The notes under the pieces: generated by a model
What the model saw: the letters and a program-made list of their open reading frames with translations, nothing else
Told to the model about the DNA's origin: nothing
The model's database searches: none
Program-made: the position numbers and the translations under genes
Shown here: positions 51,282 to 60,700 of the stretch, piece by piece
Layout of the letters: each line of letters begins with the position of its first letter
Numbering within the stretch: position 1 is the stretch's first letter
Origin: JBBDYG01 sp040901765
GTDB taxonomy: Bacteria > Planctomycetota > Planctomycetia > Pirellulales > Lacipirellulaceae
Direction: 5' to 3'
Assembly: GCA_040901765.1 (NCBI GenBank)
Contig: JBBDYG010000111.1
Span: forward strand, 62,001 to 126,000
DNA: 64,000 nucleotides

Positions 51282-51998
51282 CGGTTCCCTCCTTGGTCGT
51301 GGCCGCCGACTCAGGATGCCGCGCAAACGATCCCTGCGCGAACCGAACAGGAGAGAAACATCGAAATCCGCACATTGCGGATCGAGGCGTACTTCCCTGT
51401 CGCCTGTCGTGGTTAGAACAAGCCAGCGCGATCGTCAGCATCTTGCCGATCGATGGGTTGCACTGGCGTTGCAGTCTGCGGGTTGTGGGGTGGGATCGGT
51501 CACTCGGAAATCGCTTCCCGCCAACCGACCGCCGGAACTGTCTAGCGTTTTAGTAATTGTTACAAGAGCATCTTCCGAACCAACCGCCGCGTTGCGAGCC
51601 TCAAAGGCGACTTGCTCTCGGCAATAGCCATATTCCGCGGCAGTTTCCGCAATTTCGCGATTGACCGCAAAATGCTCATGCCATACAGAAGTGCCGAATG
51701 CACATCACATGCCACTCACCTCGCGACCCTGTTCGGATGCCGCTACAATGACGCCCAAAAGACTGCAATTGTGCATTCAGTGCTAGCTAAACACAGATGA
51801 AGAGAACCGCTGATTGACGCTAATGGAACGCTAATCAGGAAAGCTGTTAGCTGTTAGCCGTTAGCTAAAAGCCAGCAATTCGGAGATTTTGGCCATGGCT
51901 AACTCTGAAGTTCATTCTGATTAGCGTTCATTAGCGTCAATCAGCGGTTCTCTTTTCATTCCTGTTCAATCCGCGTTCATTCGTGGCAAAAATAGACA
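51282..51998. other. Intergenic space before metG
   Basis: No supported gene. It contains the upstream region of the thioredoxin-protease gene (leftward) and of metG (rightward). A family-A palindrome lies at 51805-51949, TTAGCTGTTAGCCGTTAGCT near 51843 is a short tandem run, and a GCGGAT-type half-repeat is at about 51963-51983. A riboswitch or T-box fold before metG was looked for but not recognised. Confidence 0.5.
51805..51949. repeat. Family-A palindrome with a long centre
   Basis: AACCGCTGATTGACGCTAAT and TTAGCGTCAATCAGCGGTT are inverted copies at the ends; the centre (about 100 nt) includes TTAGCTGTTAGCCGTTAGCT. It lies 50 nt upstream of the metG start. Confidence 0.8.
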
Positions 51999-54062
51999 AT
52001 GCGTCGCATTCTCGTTACCTCCGCTCTTCCCTACGCAAATGGCCCGATTCACATCGGCCACTTGGTGGAGTACATCCAGACCGACATCTGGGTGCGGTTT
52101 CAGAAGCTGCGCGGCAATCGCTGCATCTACGTCTGCGCGGATGACACGCACGGCACGGCGATTATGATCCGCGCCCGGCAGGAAGGCCGCAGCGAAGAGG
52201 ATCTTATTGCAGCGGTTCATCGCGAGCACGTTCGAGACTTCGCCGATTTTGACATCGAGTTTGACAACTATAGCAGCACTCACAGTCCGGTGAACCGCGA
52301 GTTGTGCGGCCAGATTTGGCAATCGATTCGCGAAGCCGGGTTGGTGTCAGAACGTGAAATCGAGCGACTGTTCGATCCCGAGGCGAACACATTTCTGGCC
52401 GATCGCTACGTCAAAGGCGCCTGTCCGCGATGCAAATCGCCGGACCAGTACGGCGACACCTGCGACAAGTGCGGTGCCACCTACTCGCCGACCGAACTGA
52501 TTGATCCCAAGAGCACGCTCAGCGGCGCGACGCCCGTGCTGCGCAAGGCACTGCACTTATTCATCGAGTTGGAGCAGCTTCATGAGTTCCTTGAGGAATG
52601 GACGCAGTCGGGCCAGGCCCTGCAGCCGGAGGTGGCGAATTACCTCAAAGGCCACTTCTTGGGCGAACCCTTGCGCGACTGGGATGTCTCCCGCCCCGCG
52701 CCCTACTTTGGGTTTGAGATTCCCGACAGCCCCGGCAACTACTGGTACGTCTGGTTCGATGCTCCGATCGGTTACACGGCCTCCACCAAAGAGTGGTGCG
52801 ACCGGCACGGCGAGCGGCTCGACAATTGGTGGCGCTCGCCCGATTGCGAAATCCACCACTTCATTGGGAAGGACATCACCTACTTCCACACGCTGTTCTG
52901 GCCAGGCATGCTCAAAACGGCCGGCTACAGCCTGCCGACAAAGGTCCACATCCACGGCTTCCTCAACGTGGGTGGCGAGAAAATGTCGAAGAGCAAAGGA
53001 ACGCAGGTCGCCGCGCGCACGTACCTTAATCACCTCGACCCCAACTATCTGCGTTACTTCTTCGCTACGAAACTCTCCAATGGAATCGACGATCTCGACC
53101 TTTCCGCGGACGAATTCGTGGCGAAGGTGAATACGGATCTCGTTAACAAAGTGGTCAACCTCGCCAGCCGAACGGCCAAGTTCGTCGAGCGGACGGGACT
53201 GTCGAAAGACTATCCTTATGAAATCGATACACAGGGGTACTTTGAAGATGGATTTGCGGTTACGGGAAAACTGATTGCAGAGGCCTATGAACACTGCGAT
53301 TATTCGCACGCAATGCGATTGATCATGTCACTTGCTGATCGCGCCAATCAATTCGTAGATTCCGTAAAGCCGTGGGGTATTCATAAGATGGTTAAAGCGG
53401 GGAGCCATCCTCAATTGGAGAAACAATTGCAAGATGTCTGCACCATCGCCCTCAATCTATTCCGCCAAATTGCAATTTACCTCGCGCCGGTTTTGCCCAG
53501 GCTTGCGCTGCAGGCGGGCGAGTTGCTCAACGACCCCATTACAGGCTGGGAGCAGGCCTCAAAGCCGCTTGTCGGCACGCCCGTTTCCAAATTCCAACAC
53601 ATGCTCACTCGAGTCGATCCCAAACAGGTAGCTGCCATGATGGAAGAAAGCAAACCCCCAGAAACCCCTGCCGGAACTGCCGATGACCAATGGAACGACA
53701 GCGGCGACGCGCTCGCTTCGGAGCCACTGGCGGACGAATGTACGATCGACGACTTTGCGAAGGTGGATCTCCGAGTGGCTCGCGTGGTCGCCGCGGAAGA
53801 AGTGCCCGACGCCCGCAAGTTGCTGAAGCTTAAGCTCAGCTTGGGCGGCGGGAACTATCGCCAGGTTTTCGCCGGCATCAAACAGGCCTACGACCCGGCG
53901 AAGCTGGTCGGGCGGTTAGTGATCTGCGTCGCCAATCTCGCCCCGCGGCAAATGAAATTCGGCCTCAGCGAAGGAATGGTCGTCGCCAGCGGCCCCGGTG
54001 GGACGGAAGTGTTTGTGCTCTCGCCGGATGAAGGCGCTGTACCAGGCCAGCGCGTTCATTGA
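51999..54062 (+). CDS. metG: Methionyl-tRNA synthetase
   Basis: 687 residues. The class I signature HIGH is at 18-21 (PIHIGHLVEY), the zinc knuckle is Cys142/145/155/158 and KMSKS is at 328-332. The anticodon-binding helical domain follows, and a C-terminal tRNA-binding (EMAP/Trbp111-like) domain starts near 585 (IDDFAKVDLRVARVVAAEEV) as in dimeric bacterial enzymes. It charges tRNA-Met with methionine in the cytosol. Full length; ATG at 51999 is the only sensible start, though no clear Shine-Dalgarno precedes it. Confidence 0.97.
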   Translation: MRRILVTSALPYANGPIHIGHLVEYIQTDIWVRFQKLRGNRCIYVCADDTHGTAIMIRARQEGRSEEDLIAAVHREHVRDFADFDIEFDNYSSTHSPVNRELCGQIWQSIREAGLVSEREIERLFDPEANTFLADRYVKGACPRCKSPDQYGDTCDKCGATYSPTELIDPKSTLSGATPVLRKALHLFIELEQLHEFLEEWTQSGQALQPEVANYLKGHFLGEPLRDWDVSRPAPYFGFEIPDSPGNYWYVWFDAPIGYTASTKEWCDRHGERLDNWWRSPDCEIHHFIGKDITYFHTLFWPGMLKTAGYSLPTKVHIHGFLNVGGEKMSKSKGTQVAARTYLNHLDPNYLRYFFATKLSNGIDDLDLSADEFVAKVNTDLVNKVVNLASRTAKFVERTGLSKDYPYEIDTQGYFEDGFAVTGKLIAEAYEHCDYSHAMRLIMSLADRANQFVDSVKPWGIHKMVKAGSHPQLEKQLQDVCTIALNLFRQIAIYLAPVLPRLALQAGELLNDPITGWEQASKPLVGTPVSKFQHMLTRVDPKQVAAMMEESKPPETPAGTADDQWNDSGDALASEPLADECTIDDFAKVDLRVARVVAAEEVPDARKLLKLKLSLGGGNYRQVFAGIKQAYDPAKLVGRLVICVANLAPRQMKFGLSEGMVVASGPGGTEVFVLSPDEGAVPGQRVH

Positions 54063-54085
54063 CTTGCGGGATGAAGCAGGGGCAT

Positions 54086-54970
54086 TCAATTGAACCGCAC
54101 CGGGAGCGTAATTCGCTTCTCGACGAGCAGCACAAACAGCCCCGCCGCGATCAAATCGGCCGTCGTACCCGGGTTGCGGCGATGGCCGTCGGCACGGAGC
54201 CACGCATCGAACTCGGCCAACGCTGCAGAGTACTCTTGTTGACCTTCCGCGCGAAGTTCGAGGAGTGCCGCAGCTCGCCCCATCGACTCCGCCGCGATCT
54301 CCGCGCCGCACTTGCGGGCGATCAGACTATCGGCGTAGCGCGACATGAGAACCACATGCGCTCGCACGATCGCGGCGCTGAGCGATTCGCCATTCGAATA
54401 GAAATCGAAAGCCAAATCCGCAGCTTCCCACACTTGCGCGAAACTGTTGACGTATTGCAGCGCAATCGTGTCGCGCTCGGCCGCCATGCGCATCGCCTCG
54501 AGCAGCGAAACGCTTGGAGCGCTCTCCGAGATGTCTCCTTGATCGACCTTTCCCATGCCGCCCGGCGATGCCGTGCGGATTGCTTCGTACACCAATGCCG
54601 TATCGCGCGCCGTGGTCGATTCCACAATCTGAATTGCAGCGTTGCGCCAGTCGTTTCGCTCGCCGAACGCACACGCGAGCGGCGCGATCAGCAACAGCGT
54701 GCCAAGGTTCGTGTTGGTTCCGACCGCATCGCGAGTTGCACGTACGGCATGCAATACAGCTTCTCCTAAATCTAATTGAGTAGCTCGTTCGATCACAGGC
54801 CCAATCGCGTGCGCAGCCTGCACAAAGTCTTCATAGGTCACATCGTCAAAATCCGCGCCCCGGTAAACATTCCCCGGCTTGGGCGCGGTGACTTCCCACA
54901 CACAGGCCGTTGTCGCACACCAACCGAGCGACCACCGCTCCAAACTGCACTTGTCTGTTCGAATGCTCAT
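54086..54970 (-). CDS. Triphosphoribosyl-dephospho-CoA synthase homologue (CitG/MdcB-like)
   Basis: 294 residues from MSIRTDKCSLERWSLGWCAT (54970), overlapping the hydrolase stop by 4 nt (ATGA). Conserved blocks are VTAPKPGNVYRGADFDDVTY near the start, VGTNTNLGTLLLIAPLACAF and PGGMGKVDQGDIS in the middle, and HRRNPGTTADLIAAGLFVLL near the end. Known CitG/MdcB enzymes make the prosthetic-group precursor of citrate lyase or malonate decarboxylase from ATP and dephospho-CoA. Neither client enzyme is in the window, and in planctomycetes and archaea homologues occur outside those systems, so the role here is uncertain. Confidence 0.85.
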   Translation of the reverse strand: MSIRTDKCSLERWSLGWCATTACVWEVTAPKPGNVYRGADFDDVTYEDFVQAAHAIGPVIERATQLDLGEAVLHAVRATRDAVGTNTNLGTLLLIAPLACAFGERNDWRNAAIQIVESTTARDTALVYEAIRTASPGGMGKVDQGDISESAPSVSLLEAMRMAAERDTIALQYVNSFAQVWEAADLAFDFYSNGESLSAAIVRAHVVLMSRYADSLIARKCGAEIAAESMGRAAALLELRAEGQQEYSAALAEFDAWLRADGHRRNPGTTADLIAAGLFVLLVEKRITLPVRFN

Positions 54971-55866
54971 GTGCGTGCGAGAAAATCGGCGAGGAACTGC
55001 TGCGATTCTTCCGGCGCGTCCTCCACGACCCAGTGGCCCGTGTCGGGCAATCGGTGAACTTCTGCGAGCGGCCAAATGGCCTCAAATTTCTCCAAACATT
55101 CCGGCGTGAAACACCAATCCTGCATGCCCCACACCAGTAAAATCGGCAACTCGGCGGCCGAGGGCAAGCCGGCCTCGATTTCCGCGAGCGTTTGCCACGT
55201 GGGGTGCCGCGGCGACCGTGGAATGTCCGCCACAAAGTCATAGACGGCGCGTCGATGGCTCCACGAATCATACGGCGCGAGGTACCCCGCCGCGACCGCC
55301 GGGTCGAGCCGGCCGCGCGCGAGCGTCATCCGCAGCGCGGCGCGCGAGAACAAACTGCACCCCTGTACCGCCAGCCGGCCCAGCACCGGCGTTCGGCAGA
55401 TCGTTATCCGCCACGGCACAAACCACGGGGGAAACGCCCCTGTGTTGAACAGCACGATCCGCCGAAATCGCTCGGGCCGCGCCAGCAGCGTCCCCAGCCC
55501 GATCGCCCCGCCCCAATCTTGGGCAACTAGCGTCATCCGATCAAGTTTCAGTTCATCCACGAGCCGCGCCAGGTGCTGGATTCGATCAGCCAGCCGAAAA
55601 GTGCGTAGCGGTTTATCGCTCAACCCACAGCCCAAATGATCCACCGCCACACAACGGTAGTCACCACGCAGCCTCTTCATCAGTTCGCGCCAATGAAACG
55701 ACCACGTCGGGTTGCCGTGGACAAACAGCAGCGTATCGTCGGAACTGGCTTGCTCCGGCCCCACATCGACGTAGTGCATTCGCCCCTCCGGCAGAGCTAA
55801 CCAGCGAGAGGGAAACGGGTAGAGGGCACGCCAATCGCTGCGACCGGTGATTGCTTGATTGGCCAT
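54967..55866 (-). CDS. Haloalkane-dehalogenase-fold hydrolase (possibly OleB-like)
   Basis: 299 residues. HGNPTWSFHW (50-59) is the oxyanion/halide-Asn loop, Asp117 in VAQDWGG is the nucleophile, Asp250 in VWGMQDW may be the acid and His278 in DTGHWVVED completes the triad. The Asp nucleophile separates it from Ser-esterases and fits haloalkane dehalogenases; HGNPTWSFHWRELMKRL and DHLGCGLSDKP also fit the OleB branch, which handles beta-lactones in hydrocarbon synthesis. No oleA/C/D genes are nearby. It is translated just ahead of the CitG homologue. Confidence 0.85.
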   Translation of the reverse strand: MANQAITGRSDWRALYPFPSRWLALPEGRMHYVDVGPEQASSDDTLLFVHGNPTWSFHWRELMKRLRGDYRCVAVDHLGCGLSDKPLRTFRLADRIQHLARLVDELKLDRMTLVAQDWGGAIGLGTLLARPERFRRIVLFNTGAFPPWFVPWRITICRTPVLGRLAVQGCSLFSRAALRMTLARGRLDPAVAAGYLAPYDSWSHRRAVYDFVADIPRSPRHPTWQTLAEIEAGLPSAAELPILLVWGMQDWCFTPECLEKFEAIWPLAEVHRLPDTGHWVVEDAPEESQQFLADFLART

Positions 55867-56201
55867 GCGGGAAGGGTTTGCTTAGATTTGCTAGCACTCC
55901 GGCGTAGGAGTCGGGCGCTATTATGCATGCAGTGCGGCATCGCCGGAACTCCCACGACCCGCGAAGCTCTATGAGCTCGCTTCCGGCAAACCGCGCGCAT
56001 TTCATGCCGCTCGTCCTTTGCATCCGGTCCCAGTGCTAGCATCAGCGCGTTTGGATTTACCCCAAACTCCGGAGGTTTCCGCATGTTCCGCAGAATAACA
56101 ATAAACGCGTGACCGGGCAAAAGCCGAAGACACTGACAACGGTTCGCTTGCAGTCTTACGGTAAGGCTGCGCAGCGATGCTTTGTATACGGGGGGTTTCG
56201 C
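55867..56201. other. Intergenic space between divergent genes
   Basis: No gene is supported. Promoters of the hydrolase-CitG pair (leftward) and of the BBP7 gene (rightward) must lie here; no clear -35/-10 pair was identified. AAACTCCGGAGGTTTCC at 56069-56085 is a short palindrome. Confidence 0.5.
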
Positions 56202-57404
56202 ATGACTGCTCTATTGCGCTATCGGTGCGCGTCGCCGAAGCTGCTAGCAATCGTTTGTGCTTTATCTGCGACGAGCGCGAGCCCCGTTTGGGCTCAATCG
56301 TCCTTTGCACCGGAGGCCAACCCGGTTTATGTCGACGATAGCACTCCGTCGCAGTCCGGCACTTCCTACTACGACTTGAACGTGCAGTCCGTGTCCAACG
56401 GCTATGGCTGTGCCTCGGACGGCTGCGGTGATTGTTACTCCGAGGGCTGCGATCCGTGCGACGGAAATTGCTGCGAGTGTGCCCCATGCCAACCGCAGGG
56501 CGTGCCCCTTTTTGTATTCGGTGAATTCCTGTACATCCGCGCGAGCGACGCGGATGTGGCTCACGCCCAGCAGCAAAACGGCACGGGTGGCGCCGGGACG
56601 GTTCCCTTCGGCCGGATTGGCACCGTCGAAATGGATTATCACCCTGCATACCGCGTCGGTGGCGGCATCGGCCTCGATGGCTGCTCCACCCTGTCGATCT
56701 CGTACACCCACTTCGACGGCGACAGTTTCGATCGCCTCGACGCGCCCACGATTCCCGGTGGCGGCGGCGCGGTTGGCTCGCTCGTCCACCATCCGGGCAC
56801 GGCCTTAACGGCGTCGGCTGGCCCTCTCGACGCCACCTACGACATCTCGTACCAGTTGGCCGACCTGATGTTCCGCGACGTGTGGCGAAGCGGTCCCTGC
56901 CACGTGCTCAATTACTCGCTCGGCGCGCTGTATGCCAACCTCGATCAGGAATTTGCCCAGATCGGAATCTTTGGCGGCAGCAGTGCCGGTGCCATAAATA
57001 CCAATACCGACATCGAATTCGATGGCGGCGGCATCAAGGCCGGCCTTGACGGCGAACGCTGGCTCGGCGGACGCTTGAGCATCTATGGAAAAGCCAGCGC
57101 CGCGGCGCTGAGCGGCCAATTTAATTCCCGATTTGACCAGCAGAATGTCACCACCGATGCCCTGTTGGCCCAGGCCATCTGGAAAGACAATCGCGTGATC
57201 TCCCTGGTCGAATACGAAATCGGCTTGGCCGTCACTTCCTGCAACCAATGTTGGCGGTTGTCAACGGGCTACATGTTCCAGCACTGGGGAAATGTGGTGA
57301 CAACCTCGAACTTCATCGACGGAGTCCAGGCCGACAACTATACCGACCTGTCGGACACGATCAGCTTCGACGGCTTGACCACCCGGCTGGAAGCCCGCTT
57401 TTAG
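56202..57404 (+). CDS. Outer-membrane beta-barrel protein, BBP7-like (second copy)
   Basis: 400 residues from MTALLRYRCASPKLLAIVCA (56202), which gives a signal peptide ending VWAQ; the longer frame starting at 56109 is rejected. The N-terminal plug is Cys-rich: CASDGCGDCYSEGCDPCDGN followed by CCECAPCQPQ. It is followed by a barrel of about 300 residues ending in Phe (TTRLEARF), the usual outer-membrane signal. It shares layout with the barrel at 2782-3888 but little sequence. Ligand unknown. A rho-independent terminator follows at 57511. Confidence 0.85.
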   Translation: MTALLRYRCASPKLLAIVCALSATSASPVWAQSSFAPEANPVYVDDSTPSQSGTSYYDLNVQSVSNGYGCASDGCGDCYSEGCDPCDGNCCECAPCQPQGVPLFVFGEFLYIRASDADVAHAQQQNGTGGAGTVPFGRIGTVEMDYHPAYRVGGGIGLDGCSTLSISYTHFDGDSFDRLDAPTIPGGGGAVGSLVHHPGTALTASAGPLDATYDISYQLADLMFRDVWRSGPCHVLNYSLGALYANLDQEFAQIGIFGGSSAGAINTNTDIEFDGGGIKAGLDGERWLGGRLSIYGKASAAALSGQFNSRFDQQNVTTDALLAQAIWKDNRVISLVEYEIGLAVTSCNQCWRLSTGYMFQHWGNVVTTSNFIDGVQADNYTDLSDTISFDGLTTRLEARF

Positions 57405-57510
57405 TATTTGGCTATTGGCGGTCGGCTTTCGGCTGTCAGCCAGAAAAACGCCTGCCGTTGTTCGGCCTATAGCCGATAGCAACGGTCCTTCCGCGACACA
57501 ATCAAACCCA

Positions 57511-57543
57511 AACCCCACGCAGAACGCCTGCGTTGGGTTTTTT
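57511..57543 (+). terminator. Intrinsic terminator after the BBP7 gene
   Basis: ACGCAG/CTGCGT and AACCC/GGGTT pair with one mismatch across a five-base loop, followed by a run of six to seven T. It lies 107 nt after the stop, in a 308-nt space (57405-57712) that also holds an imperfect GCTAT-type inverted repeat (57406-57480). Confidence 0.85.
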
Positions 57544-57712
57544 CGTAGACATTTGCCACAAACTACTTGATTTTCCCAGACTGCCTGATCTATATTGCTG
57601 GCCGTGTGGTTCTACAGGCTGCGGCGAGGTCGATGGATCGGCTTTGCGGCAAGGTGCCTCGTCCTATGCAACCAGGGAGGGTTTCGTGCTATTCATCGAG
57701 TGAGGTTGCATC

Positions 57713-60700
57713 ATGTTGGGCCATTTGCGTTCGTACTTCCGTGGTTCGGCGTCCGTCGATCGGATTATTGATTGCAAGTTAAGCTGCTCGCGGCGGCTGT
57801 GCCTGGAGGCGCTGGAAGACCGGCGGATGCTCGCTGCCGGCGGCAACGAGCAACTGACCAACCTCTTTGGATTCGAGACCGACACAGCGGTCGATCCCAA
57901 CAATCCGCTCATTGTCGCGACTTCTCAATTCAATCAGGTCTTGATTTCACAAGACGGCGGACGCAACTTCGGCGCGCCCATCACCGTGAATGCGCCACTC
58001 GCCGGCTATCTCAACAACTTCGGCGGCGATCCAACCCTCTCGTTCGATAGTCAGGGAAACCTGTACTTCGGCTATTTGTCGAACAACGGCGCGCCAGTCA
58101 ATGTAAATTTCACTCTTGCCGTTTTCGCGGCAGTGATCAATCCGGTGTCGGGCGCAATTCTTCAGAACGCGCTCATCGCGGCGGAAACAAATACGGTCCA
58201 GCACGACAAGGAATGGGTCGCGTCCGACCACTGGGCCGGCAGTCCCTTTCGCGACAATGCCTACATGGTCTGGTCGCAACTAGGCGTCAACCAAATACTC
58301 TTTTCAAGAACTGTCGACGGCGGGCAGAACTGGTCCGCGCCCATTCAACTCGATCCAGGTGGACAAGGTTTCGTTTGGCCGTCGGAAGTATCGGTGGCCC
58401 CCAACGGCGACGTCTGGGTCGCGTGGCATACCAACACCGCCAATACCGCGGGGAATTTGGGTGGTATCGTCATGCGCCGATCGAGCGATGGCGGCCAAAC
58501 TTTCGGAGCGCTCATCACGCCGTTCCCCAACGGCACCGCCGACATTAACGACAATGCGCCTCCCAATCCGGTCATGGTGGGCAATCAATCGTGGATGCAA
58601 GGAGCCGTTCAGCCGCGAATCCTACTCGACCCCGTGCGGCCGAACAACATTTACATCATTTCTGTCGACGACCCAGACAACAATTATGCTGCCGGCGATC
58701 CGGCCGATATTGTGATGGCTCGTTCCACCGATGATGGCGCGACGTGGACGCGATCGATTATCAGCCATGGTCCGGCGAACACGATTCAGACGATGCCCAG
58801 CGCCGCAATTGACGAGGACGGCAATCTTTCCGTGATGTGGTACGACTCGCGAAATGGGGTCGCCAGCGTGGGACCCGATCAGATAACGGGAAACGCCGAC
58901 GATAACTTGCTGTTGGATTTGTTCGCCACTGTCAGCCTCGATGGCGGGCTGACGTTCAGCAACGACTTCCAAATCAATGAAATCCCGTTCGATCCTGATT
59001 TCGGCCCTCCCAACGACCGCTTCCCACCGAATCAGGTGTTTCGCATTGGCGAGTACAACGGGCACGATGCAGATTCTGGATATGCTTGGGTTTCGTGGAC
59101 AGCCAATAGCGGCGGCAATCAAGATATTTCATTCGACGTATTCAGCGCTCTATCTGCGTTTCCCGATCCGTTTGAAGAAAACGACACAATTGCTACAGCA
59201 ACTTTCTTGGGCTCTCCCTCGTTCTACACGCTGGATGGAACGATCCATCCATCGGACTCCGCTGCCGACGTCGATTATTACCGCTATGTGGCACATTCGA
59301 CCGGCAAACTCCTGCTGGAACTGGGATTCTTCCACGAAGCAGGCAATCTCGACCTGCAAGTGCAGGATCGGTTCGGCAATACGATCGCCAGTTCCACGAG
59401 CACTGACGACAACGAACAGATCGTGATACCGGTCGTTGCCGGACAAAGTTACTACATTCGAGTCAATGGAGTCGGCGGCAATACGAATCATTACACGCTG
59501 GAAATCGAAAATTTCGCCGCTCCGTTCCCAACGTTCATCGACCTCGCCGCCTCCAGCGACACGGGCATGATGAACAACGACGACATTACCAGCGACACCA
59601 CGCCCACGTTCTTCATTCAAGCCGACTTGGCGGATTTCCAGAATATGGGGATCACGCTGCTCAATCAGGCAACCATCGATCCGAACAACGACGGCGTTGC
59701 CACTGATGCGACAGATGATGGGGCTGGGGTTTACCTCTCGCTGATTAACCTCGCCACCGGCGCACTGGCCCAGGGTTTTGCCAATCCCGTCGGCCCGACC
59801 GGCATTTTGTGGTCATTCACCGTGCCGGCGCTTGCAGCGCTCACGAACGGTGAATACTTCGTCTCCTCGGCCGTGCAGATTGTGGACGGGCAGGATACGA
59901 GCGCCGCCCCGGGAACTCAGCGTGCAACGGGCCGTGCCCAACTTTCTGATCCCTTCCTCCTCACGATCATTGAGCCGGGAGGGGATGTCGCAGACATGGT
60001 TTCCGCCGACCTGATCGATGCCAGCGATACCGGCATGTTCAATGACGACAACGTCACGAACAAAATGTCACCCGCGTTCAACGGCGTCGCCCCGGTCGGG
60101 TCGAAGGTGCGGCTCTATGCCAATGGCGAGCTGGTCGGTCAAACGATTGCCGGCTCCGACACGTCCGACGTAGGTATCGGCGGCGTTGGCGGCTTGGGCG
60201 GCGCACCGGACGACGGCTTGGGCCTGTGGGAGATCACCAGCGAGCCGCTTGCCGACAATGGATACGACATCACCCTGGAGATCGAAGATGCCGCGGGAAA
60301 TGTCACCATCGTCGATCCGATCTTCAATCCCGACATGCCGGAGATCGACATTGTTATCGATACCGTCGAGCCGAACACGCCGTTTCTCGACTTGCTGGAC
60401 GACACGGGCCGGCACGATAACGACAACATCACCAAGGACACGACGCCCGGCGTGTCGATGACGACAACCGATCCGAACGTGGCGCTCGCGCAGTTGTTAT
60501 TTACGGATAACTTCAAGTTCCGCATCTTCGACCGCTTCGAGAACAGCGCCCAGGAAGTGTTGATCTACGATTCGGCTCAGGATCCGGCGGCCGATGCGTT
60601 TATGACGCCGGGGGACATGTTCACGGCTTTCACGCAGCTGACGCGGACGCTTCCGTTTTTGACGCCGGTTAGCGCGGCCATTGTCGGCGGGGCGCTGGCG

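Noticed and set aside
51850..51998. A T-box or SAM riboswitch before metG
   Set aside because: The leader lacks the T-box NGGTGG motif with antiterminator, and no SAM riboswitch core is recognisable; the conserved structure there is the dispersed palindrome.
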